Part shown: in pieces, positions 7,118 to 14,267 of the stretch
Layout: each line of letters starts with the position of its first letter
How positions within the stretch are numbered: the stretch's first letter is position 1
Origin: Alphaproteobacteria bacterium UBA3002
GTDB taxonomy: Bacteria > Pseudomonadota > Alphaproteobacteria > Rickettsiales > UBA3002
Assembly (NCBI GenBank): GCA_002346425.1
Contig: DDZS01000037.1
Coordinates: forward strand, 1 to 18,261
DNA: 18,261 nucleotides
Reading direction: 5' to 3'
The notes under the pieces: generated by a model
What the model saw: the letters and a program-made list of their open reading frames with translations, nothing else
Databases searched by the model: none
Told to the model about the DNA's origin: nothing
Position numbers and translations under genes: made by a program

Positions 7118-9703
7118 TTAGGCGACGCTTTCTTGACTAATATGCACCCGTTGCCGCTCACGCCGGCGTTGCATCGCCATCACGCCAAACAGCACCAGCA
7201 GGGCCGGAATATAAAGCAGACGCGGATCGGGTTGGTCTTTCGGCTCATACAAATGCAGCACCAGATCGCCCGGGAAAATTTCCTTATCATCCGCCGGGGT
7301 TAAGAACGGCACTTCCTCAATTTCCGCGACCGATTTATCCGTAGTAACGATCAGCCCCAGTTTTTTCAGACGCTCTTCTGCTGTGGCGCCTTCCGGCACA
7401 TCGAACAGCACATCCCGCTCCCAGACATCGCCCAGCGCATCTTCACCTTTGATATGCACACGGAAGCGTTCACCAACCGGGATTTCCATAATCACCTGCT
7501 CAATCTCGCTACCCGATTTTTTCTGCAGGCGCGGACTGATCTCATTCATCACCACATTCGGTATGAAGAAGACGACGGCAACCACTAGCAGCAAAGCGGA
7601 TTCATAGATGCGACTGCGCGTCAGGAAATAGCCTTGCATCGCGGCAGAGAACACCAGAATCGCAATCGTGGAAGCGACAAAAATCGCAATCCCTTGCGGA
7701 ATACTGTCGACCCCGACCAGAATGATCTGCGTGTTGAAGATAAAGAAGAAAGGCAGAATCGCCGTACGCGTGGAATAAATAAACGCCTGAAAACCCGTCT
7801 TAATCGGGTCGCCCTTAGAGATGGCGGCGGCGGCAAAACTCGCCAGCCCGACCGGTGGCGTCACATCCGCCATGATCCCGAAGTAGAAAACAAAGAGATG
7901 CACCGCAATCGCCGGAACGATCAGCCCATGCTGTTTTCCTAATTCAAGCACCACGCCGACCATAATGGACGAGACCACGACATAATTGGCCGTGGTCGGC
8001 AGTCCCATCCCCAGAATCAGACTGATAATGGCAGTGAAAATCAGCACCAGAATCAGCGAGCCGCCGGATAGCACTTCGACGATTTCTGTCATAATCTGGC
8101 CAATACCGGTGAGCGACACCGTGCCGACAACGATACCCGCCGCCGCGGTCGCGATGCCGATACCGATCATGTTACGCGCGCCGGATATCAGGCCGTCGAC
8201 TAAATCGGAACCGCCCGCGCGGAACGCGTGTTTCATATCACCCGCTTTGCGGAACAGGACGAGTAGCGGACGTTGCGTCAGCAAGATGACGATCATCACC
8301 ACGGAAGCCCAGAAGGCCGACAAACCGGGCGACAAGCGTTCCACCATCAGGCTCCACACCAATACCACGACAGGAATCAGATAATGCAGCCCGGTTTTCA
8401 CCGTCGGCGCGGTCTCTGGCAGCTCAACCATGTCAGAATTCGGATCATCCGGCTCTAAATCGGGATAACGTGCGGCCCATTTAATGGTCGCGAGATACCA
8501 GATGACGAGTAACGAAATCGTTACCCAAATTGCCGCTGGGCCAAACTGCGCCTGCGCAAAATCAAGCAGGTAATACGCGCCGCCGAGCAAAATCACCATG
8601 CTGGCAATGATGATGCCCCAAGCAATCAGTTTCATTTTCAAACTGGAGGTTTGCGGTTTTTCCAGCGCGGTCATCCCGCTTTTTAGCGCTTCCAGATGCA
8701 CAATATACAGCAGCGCGATATAGGAAATCACCGCCGGAATCAGCGCGTGCTTAATGACTTCGCGTAAACTAATGCCAATGAAATCCATCATGATGAACGC
8801 GGCAGCGCCCATCACTGGCGGCATAATCTGGCCATTCACAGAACCCGCGACTTCAACCGCTCCGGCTTTTTCTGCCGTAAAGCCCACGCGCTTCATCAGC
8901 GGAATCGTGAAGGTTCCCGTCGTGACCACATTGGCGATCGACGAACCGGAGATAAAGCCGGTGAGCCCGGATGCCAATACTGCCGCTTTCGCAGGTCCGC
9001 CACGCAGGTGACCCAACAGGGAAAAGGCGACTTTAATAAAGTAATTGCCCGCGCCCGCTTTATCAAGCAGCGCGCCGAAGAGCACGAAAAGGAAGACGAA
9101 ATCCGTCGATACACCTAGGGCAATACCGAACACACCCTCGGTGGTCAGCCACATATGCGACGCGACTTTTTGGAAACTCTGGCCTTTATGCTGAATCAGT
9201 TCCGGCATCCATTCGGCTGAGCCGAAGAAGGTATAAATCAGGAACACCGCGCCAACAATCGTTAGCGGCAGCCCCAACGAACGGCGCGCCGCTTCCAGCA
9301 ATAAGACGATGCCCACACAGGCCGTCGCGATATCCAGATCGGTCGGCAGACCGGGGCGCGTGGCCAATTCGTTATAAAAGATAAACAGATAAAGCGAGCA
9401 AAACGCCCCAACAATCGCCATCACCCAGTCTTGCAACGGAATATAACTTCGAGGAGAGCGTCGGAATGTTGGATAGGCGGTGAATGCCAAGAACATCGCA
9501 AAGCCTAAGTGAATCGCGCGCGATTCGGTATTGTTAAAAATCCCGAAGCCCAGTTCAAATGGCAGTGGCGATGCGATCCATAATTGGAAGAGCGACCATA
9601 GCAGGGCCGCATAGAACAACACATATTTCGCAAGTCCACGCGGGTCGCGCGCGCCGCTATCCTGTTCAATTACTAAGTCTTGTACGTCTTTATCATCTGT
9701 CAT
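7118..9703 (-). CDS. TRAP transporter fused permease (4TM/12TM type) with C-terminal DUF3394-like region
   Basis: This large membrane protein (about 861 residues) joins the small DctQ-like and large DctM-like TRAP subunits. It should import an organic acid by sodium-coupled secondary transport with a periplasmic binding protein. Many hydrophobic segments are evident. Family signatures include the Gly-rich stretch with SGSSIANVVTTGTFTIPLMK, the motif GQIMPPVMGAAAF, and the repeat-half counterpart LGMGLPTTANYVVV followed by DVTPPVGLASFAAAA. The last ~120 residues are a soluble acidic domain (VGERFRVHIKGEDALG on) and a final hydrophobic helix, as in fused permeases with DUF3394. I chose the ATG at 9703 (MTDDKDVQD); ATG 9721 and TTG 9739 are alternatives without clear ribosome sites. 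No TAXI-type binding protein gene adjoins it. Confidence 0.9.
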   Translation of the reverse strand: MTDDKDVQDLVIEQDSGARDPRGLAKYVLFYAALLWSLFQLWIASPLPFELGFGIFNNTESRAIHLGFAMFLAFTAYPTFRRSPRSYIPLQDWVMAIVGAFCSLYLFIFYNELATRPGLPTDLDIATACVGIVLLLEAARRSLGLPLTIVGAVFLIYTFFGSAEWMPELIQHKGQSFQKVASHMWLTTEGVFGIALGVSTDFVFLFVLFGALLDKAGAGNYFIKVAFSLLGHLRGGPAKAAVLASGLTGFISGSSIANVVTTGTFTIPLMKRVGFTAEKAGAVEVAGSVNGQIMPPVMGAAAFIMMDFIGISLREVIKHALIPAVISYIALLYIVHLEALKSGMTALEKPQTSSLKMKLIAWGIIIASMVILLGGAYYLLDFAQAQFGPAAIWVTISLLVIWYLATIKWAARYPDLEPDDPNSDMVELPETAPTVKTGLHYLIPVVVLVWSLMVERLSPGLSAFWASVVMIVILLTQRPLLVLFRKAGDMKHAFRAGGSDLVDGLISGARNMIGIGIATAAAGIVVGTVSLTGIGQIMTEIVEVLSGGSLILVLIFTAIISLILGMGLPTTANYVVVSSIMVGVVLELGKQHGLIVPAIAVHLFVFYFGIMADVTPPVGLASFAAAAISKGDPIKTGFQAFIYSTRTAILPFFFIFNTQIILVGVDSIPQGIAIFVASTIAILVFSAAMQGYFLTRSRIYESALLLVVAVVFFIPNVVMNEISPRLQKKSGSEIEQVIMEIPVGERFRVHIKGEDALGDVWERDVLFDVPEGATAEERLKKLGLIVTTDKSVAEIEEVPFLTPADDKEIFPGDLVLHLYEPKDQPDPRLLYIPALLVLFGVMAMQRRRERQRVHISQESVA

Positions 9704-9785
9704 GCGCGCGGACGTTACCATCAAACCGCCGAAATGCAAGCACGAGGGACATTGTATTCATTCCGACGCTTCTTATATCTTCTTT
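9704..9785. promoter_or_regulatory. Short divergent promoter region between the TRAP permease and msrA
   Basis: The 82 bases between the chosen starts must hold both promoters. On the minus strand TACAAT (9756-9751) is a good -10 hexamer about 48 bases before the TRAP start, but I see no good -35. On the plus strand TTGTAT (9752-9757) and TATATC (9774-9779) are 16 bases apart and end seven bases before the msrA ATG, which would give a leaderless message. The two candidate elements overlap, so the promoters may exclude each other. These are eye-made matches only. Confidence 0.35.
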
Positions 9786-10361
9786 ATGCGTTATGTGATT
9801 ACCCTCTTATTCTTATGTGTCTTTATGTTGTCATTTGCGGAAAAGCCTGTGCACGCTAACGAAGGCCGCGCGGTGTTTGCCGGTGGCTGTTTCTGGTGCA
9901 CCGAAGCCGAATTGCAGGAGTTGGACGGCGTGATCAGCGTCACATCCGGCTATACGGGCGGCACCACGGCAGATCCGACCTATCAATCGATGGGCGATCA
10001 TGCTGAAGCGGTTGAAGTCATCTATGATGACACGAAAATCACTTATGAGCGTTTGTTGGAAGTCTATTGGAGCAATATCGACCCGACCGATGCCGGGGGC
10101 CAGTTTTATGACCGCGGCAACCAATATCGCACCGCGATTTTCTACGCCAACGAAACCCAAAAAGCCGCCGCGGAACAGTCCAAGGCGGAGAATGAAAAAC
10201 GCCTCGGCCAGGAATTAGCGACAACGATTGAGCCGCTTAAAAAATTCTACGCCGCTGAGGACTATCATCAAGATTATTACCAGACGAATACGCAGCATTA
10301 TGAACGGTACAAAACCGGAAGCGGTCGCAAAGAAAAGCTGGAGAAAATCTGGGGTAAATAA
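9786..10361 (+). CDS. msrA: Exported peptide methionine sulfoxide reductase MsrA
   Basis: MsrA reduces the S-form of methionine sulfoxide in oxidised proteins. From the ATG at 9786 the protein has 191 residues and begins with a hydrophobic signal (MRYVITLLFLCVFMLSFA) ending near PVHA, so the enzyme should work in the periplasm. The catalytic motif GCFWC is at residues 34-38 with nucleophile Cys35. Other family blocks are SGYTGGTTADPTYQSMGDHAEAV and YDRGNQYRTAIFY. There is no cysteine in the C-terminal part, so the resolving cysteine is probably Cys38. An upstream in-frame ATG at 9702 would put 28 unrelated residues before the signal and overlap the TRAP gene; I rejected it. No Shine-Dalgarno sequence is visible, so translation may be leaderless. 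Confidence 0.92.
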   Translation: MRYVITLLFLCVFMLSFAEKPVHANEGRAVFAGGCFWCTEAELQELDGVISVTSGYTGGTTADPTYQSMGDHAEAVEVIYDDTKITYERLLEVYWSNIDPTDAGGQFYDRGNQYRTAIFYANETQKAAAEQSKAENEKRLGQELATTIEPLKKFYAAEDYHQDYYQTNTQHYERYKTGSGRKEKLEKIWGK

Positions 10362-10386
10362 GCTCTGCCGTACCAGCCATTTGTAT

Positions 10387-10437
10387 TAAACTAGTTTAGT
10401 ATGCATTTGTCACAGTTTAGAATTATTACAGTTTAGA
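10387..10437. promoter_or_regulatory. Palindromic operator-like site with direct repeats upstream of the aldehyde dehydrogenase
   Basis: TAAACTAGTTTA at 10387-10398 is a perfect 12-bp palindrome, of the size bound by TetR- or MarR-type repressors. Two identical copies of ACAGTTTAGA follow at 10412-10421 and 10428-10437, each repeating the palindrome's GTTTAG half. TAGAAT at 10418-10423 could be a -10 element, which would place the palindrome on its -35. No regulator gene is adjacent, so the binding protein is unknown. The rest of the 134-base gap shows nothing else clear except an extended -10 (TGGTACATT, 10481-10489) just before the gene. Confidence 0.4.
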
Positions 10438-10495
10438 CGCGACGCCTCAACCAATGGCGCTTTTAGGGCCCTTCTATTTATGGTACATTCTATAG

Positions 10496-11911
10496 ATGGA
10501 AGATAAGCAAAATTTGCCTAGCGCAGAGAAAATAGCGGTCACCTCGCCGTATAATCAGGAGCTGATTTGTAATCTCGACCTGACACCCACGACTGAGATT
10601 TATGACTGCCTGGCGCAAATGCGCGAAACATTCGAAGACCCGTCCGAACAGATATCCCTATGGCGGCGGGCGGAAATACTGGAAGATTTGGCGCAGCGCG
10701 TCGAAATTGAGTCAGAGAATTTTGCCTATTTAATCGCGCATGAAGGCGGGAAGCCGATCAAAGATGCGCGCATCGAGGTCGCACGCGCTATTCAGGGTAT
10801 TCGCTATGCCGCACGCCACGCTGGCGAGGTACTTGCGGGCGAAGCGATCCCGGATCAATTAAATGCCACGGCTGACGCGAAAATTTTCCGTGTACTGCGT
10901 GAACCCATCGGACCGGTGCTTGCCATCTCCGCATTCAATCACCCGCTAAATCTGATTGTGCATCAGGTGATTCCCGCTGTTGCCACCGGCTGCCCGGTGA
11001 TGATCAAGCCTTCGTTATCGACCCCTTTAACCTGCCTGCGTTTCATCGAACTACTCCATAAAAGCGGGTTGCCGACGGTTTGGGCGAATGTCATTCTTTG
11101 CACGAATGAGGTGACAGAAAAACTCGCTGCCGACGCGCGCTTTGCCTTTGTCAGCTTTATCGGCGCCGCCAAAGTGGGATGGAAATTGCGGTCGCAATTG
11201 GCGCCCGGCACGCGTTGCGCGCTGGAACATGGCGGCAATGCGCCGGTATTAATGCTGCAGGATGCGGATTTCAAAAAAACCATTCCAGCCATTTTAAAGG
11301 GCGGCTTCGCCCATGCCGGTCAGGTCTGCGTCTCTGTCCAGCGCGTCTATGTGCCTTATGCCGATGCGGCCGGATTCACGCGCGCGCTTGCAGACGCCGC
11401 CGAACGCTTGCAGGTAGGCAACCCATTGAATGACACCACCGATATTGGTCCATTAATCCGTCCGAGCGAAGTCAATCGCGTGCATAGCTGGGTGCAAGAA
11501 GCCCTTGCCGGCGGCGCTAAAATTCTGAAAGGCGGCGATAAGGTTACCGACACTTGCTATAAGCCGACGATCTTGCTTGATCCCCCAAAAGACGCGAAAG
11601 TCACCAAAGAAGAGGTTTTCGGCCCGGTAATTTGTGTCTATGGCTATGAAGACCTTGAAGAAGCGATCACCCGCGTGAATGCCTCACGCTATCATTTTCA
11701 GGCTGCGGTCTATGGGCGCGACATGGTAAATGTGCAATATGTTGCGAAACGGCTAAATGCCTCCACCGTGATGATCAACGACCCCACCACCTTCCGCGTC
11801 GACTGGATGCCTTTTGGCGGGCGCAGCCATAGCGGGCTTGGCGTAGGCGGCATCGGCTACACCATGCATGAATACACCCAGCATAAGCTGATCATCAGCC
11901 CCGACGGGTAG
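10496..11911 (+). CDS. NAD(P)-dependent aldehyde dehydrogenase family protein
   Basis: The enzyme oxidises an aldehyde to the acid, or to a related product, with NAD(P). At 471 residues it has normal ALDH-superfamily length. Catalytic residues are all in place: Asn148 in SAFNHP, Lys171 in MIKPS, Glu244 in CALEHGGN and nucleophile Cys278 in GQVCVS, plus EVFGPV and a C-terminal block FRVDWMPFGGRSHSGLG with GGIGYTMHE. That ending suggests the lactaldehyde / phosphono- or sulfoacetaldehyde dehydrogenase side of the family, but the substrate cannot be read from sequence. The gene stands alone on its strand. It lacks a ribosome site, and a -10-like element ends seven bases before the ATG. The upstream palindrome suggests repressor control. 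Confidence 0.92.
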   Translation: MEDKQNLPSAEKIAVTSPYNQELICNLDLTPTTEIYDCLAQMRETFEDPSEQISLWRRAEILEDLAQRVEIESENFAYLIAHEGGKPIKDARIEVARAIQGIRYAARHAGEVLAGEAIPDQLNATADAKIFRVLREPIGPVLAISAFNHPLNLIVHQVIPAVATGCPVMIKPSLSTPLTCLRFIELLHKSGLPTVWANVILCTNEVTEKLAADARFAFVSFIGAAKVGWKLRSQLAPGTRCALEHGGNAPVLMLQDADFKKTIPAILKGGFAHAGQVCVSVQRVYVPYADAAGFTRALADAAERLQVGNPLNDTTDIGPLIRPSEVNRVHSWVQEALAGGAKILKGGDKVTDTCYKPTILLDPPKDAKVTKEEVFGPVICVYGYEDLEEAITRVNASRYHFQAAVYGRDMVNVQYVAKRLNASTVMINDPTTFRVDWMPFGGRSHSGLGVGGIGYTMHEYTQHKLIISPDG

Positions 11912-11918
11912 TTTTTAC

Positions 11919-12016
11919 GCTACGGCTTCGCCTTCGCTAGTAGCCTCCGGTTTTCTACTGAAAACCTCTGGCTTGCGCTTTCGCGGCTCTTGGCAGATGC
12001 CGCATACTGGCGGCAT
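11919..12016. other. Cluster of three hairpins between the dehydrogenase and an unknown gene
   Basis: In the 193-base gap, three inverted repeats lie in a row: GCTAC/GTAGC (11919-11923 with 11940-11944) around GC-rich sequence, GGTTTTC-TACT-GAAAACC (11949-11966), and ATGCCGC-N6-GCGGCAT (11997-12016, followed by TTTC). The last could be a weak terminator for the dehydrogenase, though the T-run is short. Together they might also be a decayed intergenic repeat or a leader structure. After it (12017-12092) I see nothing but the ribosome site of the next gene. Confidence 0.4.
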
Positions 12017-12104
12017 TTCATCCTACTTCTGTACATGAGCTATTTCCCTCTTCCTAGTCAGGCTGCCTTCCAGCTTACTTTGCCTATCAACCAAAGGAGA
12101 CCCT

Positions 12105-12542
12105 ATGCCCCTACCCCGTTTGCCGGAAGTGAACCCTGTGACCAATGCCTATCAACAGGAGTTGGAAAAAGCGCTGCTGGAAATCACCGAATCGGCGTTG
12201 AGTGAATGGCAAAGCGAAAGCCGCAGCCGGATGGATCGCGCGCTGGACGATAATCTAAAGCTTCTCAGTCGACTGGTAGAAAACGCCGTACAAGAGATCG
12301 CGCAAGGGATTGCCGCGCCGGGCAGCCGTTCTGCTAATGTCGGTGACGCGCTCGATTACGGCGATATCGGCCGCTCGCTTGGCGGATTAGCCGTCGGACT
12401 GGCCAGCGACCTGTTCACGCGCGACCCTAAAGTCAATGTCAGCAGTAACGAGACCGAGCGTTCGCAAAGCTTGCGCCTTAGCCGTTCACAGCAACAAGCC
12501 GCGGCCATTCGTCAGGTCGAAAAAGGAAACCGTAATTTATAA
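12105..12542 (+). CDS. Hypothetical protein, helical N-terminal half
   Basis: I do not recognise this 145-residue protein. The start is well supported by AAAGGAGA at 12093-12100, which makes it a likely real gene. Residues ~15-75 are rich in Glu, Leu, Arg and Ala and should form long helices, possibly a coiled coil (YQQELEKALLEITESAL onward). A Gly/Ala/Leu stretch around 85-107 (GDIGRSLGGLAVGLASDLF) could be a weak amphipathic or membrane-contacting helix. The tail is Ser/Gln/Arg-rich and probably disordered. There is no signal peptide and no cysteine. It stands alone between a hairpin cluster and a palindromic repeat, so the context gives no function. Confidence 0.7.
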   Translation: MPLPRLPEVNPVTNAYQQELEKALLEITESALSEWQSESRSRMDRALDDNLKLLSRLVENAVQEIAQGIAAPGSRSANVGDALDYGDIGRSLGGLAVGLASDLFTRDPKVNVSSNETERSQSLRLSRSQQQAAAIRQVEKGNRNL

Positions 12543-12550
12543 ATATAATA

Positions 12551-12616
12551 GTCACCCCGGCGAAGGCCAGGGTCCAGCTGATAGAAAAGCTGGATACCGG
12601 CCTTCGCCGGTATGAC
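12551..12616. repeat. REPIN-like inverted pair of palindromic repeats (copy A)
   Basis: Two 29-base halves (12551-12579 and 12588-12616) face each other across an 8-base loop; they agree at all but a few positions. Outer ends are GTCAC and ATGAC, inner ends TCCAGCT and AGCTGGA. Each half is itself a hairpin: ATACCGGC-GAAG-GCCGGTAT on the right, and a version with one mismatch on the left. The design matches the repeats around the GIY-YIG gene at 17362-17706, with the gene replaced by the short loop. It lies eight bases after a stop codon and could also end transcripts, but has no T-run. Confidence 0.85.
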
Positions 12617-12706
12617 AAAATCAGTAATTGTATTAGGAAAATAGATCTAATCTGCCTTGCAATCGCGATACAGACCTACTGATACTAAACGTGAGAAAAG
12701 ATACGC

Positions 12707-12847
12707 TTATTTACCCATCCGGATAAACCCTGACGGCTCAGACGCAGTCTGCGACGAATAATGCAGGGAATCCCATGCAACACGTTTCGTCGCCGGCTGA
12801 GAACAAGCCGTCAGGAACAAGGCGAGACATACAAAAAATTTATGCAT
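12707..12847 (-). CDS. Very small putative lipoprotein (46 residues)
   Basis: This short frame was found by reading the gap by eye. It encodes 46 residues beginning MHKFFVCLALFLTAC, a basic start, a hydrophobic core and a good lipobox (LTAC, Cys15), followed by a polar tail of about 30 residues (SQPATKRVAWDSLHY and on). That is the form of small entericidin- or anchor-type lipoproteins, but I do not recognise a family. No strong ribosome site precedes it; AAAAAG is the nearest purine stretch. Most of its length overlaps a nested inverted repeat, so a structured RNA is an alternative explanation. The rest of the gap toward the repeat pair (12617-12706) shows nothing I can name. Confidence 0.45.
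   Translation of the reverse strand: MHKFFVCLALFLTACSQPATKRVAWDSLHYSSQTASEPSGFIRMGK
12729..12815. repeat. Nested quasi-palindrome inside the small lipoprotein frame
   Basis: Four paired segments nest in order: CCTGACGGCT with AGCCGTCAGG (729-738 / 806-815), CAG with CTG (739-741 / 797-799), GCGACGAA with TTCGTCGC (751-758 / 786-793), and TGCAGGG with CCC-A-TGCA (762-768 / 772-779), all numbers plus 12000. About 28 base pairs form within 87 bases, more than chance should give. Either strand could fold into a long hairpin RNA. Confidence 0.6.
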
Positions 12848-12996
12848 TGACTTTTTACTAACACATAATGCGATGAGGTTAATTGCAAATTATGCATAGC
12901 TAAGTTGTCAGAACCGGATGCTTCCAATTTATGCACAATCTGCATGCTTCACAAAACTGTCACACACAAAAACCCGTTTTTTGCTAAGATAGGCAT
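12848..12996. promoter_or_regulatory. AT-rich divergent intergenic region with repeated TATGCA motifs
   Basis: This AT-rich stretch lies between the minus-strand small lipoprotein and the plus-strand gene at 12997. ATGCAT occurs at 12842-12847 and 12892-12897, ATGCAC at 12931-12936 and GCATGC at 12942-12947, a recurring motif that might bind a shared regulator. TAAGAT at 12984-12989 is a possible -10 for the plus-strand gene. I see no convincing -35 elements, so promoter calls are weak. Confidence 0.25.
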
Positions 12997-13290
12997 ATGA
13001 AAGAAATGAACGCGCAGCACCAGATCATGACAGGGTATGACAGCACCGGAAGCTATCCCGGATTGTTCAATCCATTGGACCATATTACCCTGCAGGAGGA
13101 TGGCTATGCCGTTTGCAATAATCCGATGGTAGATGGCGGTTTAAACGCGATCACCGTCAACACCAAGCTGATGGGCGAAGCGCTGTATAATTTCGAAGCC
13201 TCCATTAAACGCATGGTGCTGGCGAAACTCTTCTCCCCCAAATTCGGCGAGGTTATCCTCACCGCAACCCGACTCAGCCAAGCGCACTAA
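12997..13290 (+). CDS. Hypothetical protein (97 residues)
   Basis: I do not recognise this protein. It starts MKEMNAQHQIMTGYD, has a Gly/Pro/Asn-rich first half and a C-terminal half with a likely helix (MGEALYNFEASIKRMVLAKLF). It has no signal peptide or membrane segment and one cysteine (CNNPMVDGG). AGG six bases before the ATG is a minimal ribosome site. The middle segment NPMVDGGLNAITVNTKLM faintly recalls the short repeat style of flagellar rod or hook proteins, but that is too weak for a call. It converges on the YccA-like gene, with an inverted heptamer array in the gap. Confidence 0.6.
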   Translation: MKEMNAQHQIMTGYDSTGSYPGLFNPLDHITLQEDGYAVCNNPMVDGGLNAITVNTKLMGEALYNFEASIKRMVLAKLFSPKFGEVILTATRLSQAH

Positions 13291-13297
13291 TAGCTTG

Positions 13298-13448
13298 CAG
13301 TCGCTAGTCACGAGTCTCTAGTCGCTAGATATACTAAAGCTAAATTTTAATTATTTAATACACTTAACATGCAGAAAGCATGTGCACGCTAGCCTTGGCC
13401 GCAGGTCACTAGAAATTTAAGCGACCCGCGACCAGAGACTCGCGACTT
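13298..13448. repeat. Inverted pair of heptamer-period arrays between convergent genes
   Basis: The left arm (13298-13325) reads CAGTCGC, TAGTCAC, GAGTCTC, TAGTCGC. The right arm (13421-13448) reads GCGACCC, GCGACCA, GAGACTC, GCGACTT, the reverse complement of the same type of unit. The best pairing, 13305-13325 with 13428-13448, matches 18 of 21 positions. About 95 AT-rich bases lie between the arms. The unit sequence differs from the array at 1467-1550, but period and inverted layout are the same. Lying between two converging genes, it may form a terminator-like hairpin from either side. Confidence 0.7.
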
Positions 13449-13452
13449 GAAT

Positions 13453-14202
13453 CTAGTTCCGATTGCCGAACAAATGTAGCAGGTTCTGGAACATCACGAT
13501 AAAGTCGATGTAAAGCGCCAAGGCACCCATAATCGTCGACTTTCCGACCAGTTCCGCATTTCCGGCCACTTGTGCATACATCGCCTTTAATTTCTGCGTG
13601 TCATACGCGGTCAGACCCGCAAAGACCAATACAGAAACTACCGATAGGATGAAATGCATCATCGTGCTTTGCAGGAACATGTTAACGACCGACGCAATGA
13701 TCAAACCGATCACGCCCATCATCAAAAAGCTGCCCATACCGGTCAGATCGCGTTTCGTGGTGTAGCCAATCATGCTCATCGCCCCAAACATACCCGCGGT
13801 AATAAAGAATACGCGTGCAATCGAGGTGCCGGTGAAGATCGCGAAGACGTAGAACAGCGACAGCCCCATTAAAAAGGCGTAGCCGAAGAACCACATCTTA
13901 GCTTCGCTGAAGCTCATCTTATGCATCCGGAAGCTTAGGTAAAACACCACGCCCAGCGGCGCGAACATCAGAATATATGCCAGCGGCGACAATCCGGCAG
14001 TGCCTTCGGCATTTTGGTTAATCATCATCGACAGGAAGGCTTCATTCGTGCCCGCAAAATAGGCAACGACCCCCGTCAAAAGCAGGGCGGATACCATGTA
14101 ATTATACACGCCCATCATATACTGGCGCAGGCCAGCATCGAAACCAATGGCGGCGCCAGCACGGCTATTGCTACTCATTTGTTCCTGATTCGGTTGAAAC
14201 AT
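13453..14202 (-). CDS. Bax inhibitor-1 / YccA family inner-membrane protein
   Basis: BI-1 (TMBIM) proteins are seven-helix membrane proteins; bacterial members such as E. coli YccA modulate FtsH proteolysis, and others conduct calcium. The 249 residues show a polar N-terminus (MFQPNQEQMSSNSRAG), then about seven hydrophobic segments from YNYMVSALLLTGVVAYFAG to ALYIDFIVMFQNLLHLFG. The family hallmark of a conserved acidic residue late in the helices appears as LTAYDTQKLK and the final LYIDFIVMF. The start has a strong ribosome site (AAGGAGAG, 14214-14207) and a good promoter 30-65 bases upstream. It is a single gene, divergent from the thioredoxin operon. Family assignment is safe; the exact role here is not. 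Confidence 0.93.
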   Translation of the reverse strand: MFQPNQEQMSSNSRAGAAIGFDAGLRQYMMGVYNYMVSALLLTGVVAYFAGTNEAFLSMMINQNAEGTAGLSPLAYILMFAPLGVVFYLSFRMHKMSFSEAKMWFFGYAFLMGLSLFYVFAIFTGTSIARVFFITAGMFGAMSMIGYTTKRDLTGMGSFLMMGVIGLIIASVVNMFLQSTMMHFILSVVSVLVFAGLTAYDTQKLKAMYAQVAGNAELVGKSTIMGALALYIDFIVMFQNLLHLFGNRN

Positions 14203-14238
14203 CAGTCTCTCCTTAATTCAAAGTTACTTCGTGCAAAT

Positions 14239-14267
14239 AATATAGTCCTCTATTACCATTCTTTCAA
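14239..14267 (-). promoter_or_regulatory. Sigma70-type promoter for the YccA-like gene
   Basis: Reading the minus strand, TTGAAA (14267-14262) and TATATT (14244-14239) are separated by exactly 17 bases, close to the housekeeping consensus. The message would begin near 14232, about 30 bases before the ATG, with the ribosome site between. The -35 covers the first base of the divergent thioredoxin gene. For that gene, TATAGT at 14241-14246 with TTCAAA at 14217-14222 (18-base spacer) is a weaker possibility on the plus strand. Confidence 0.6.

Noticed and set aside
9702..9785. Longer msrA start at 9702
   Set aside because: It would add 28 residues before a clear signal peptide and overlap the TRAP gene; the Met at 9786 begins the signal.
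11990..12205. 71-residue open frame on the plus strand
   Set aside because: It covers a hairpin-rich gap and overlaps the better supported gene at 12105 in another frame, with no ribosome site of its own.
12551..12616. Simple rho-independent terminator
   Set aside because: The stem is long and stable but no T-run follows on either strand, and the same sequence family recurs at three other places.
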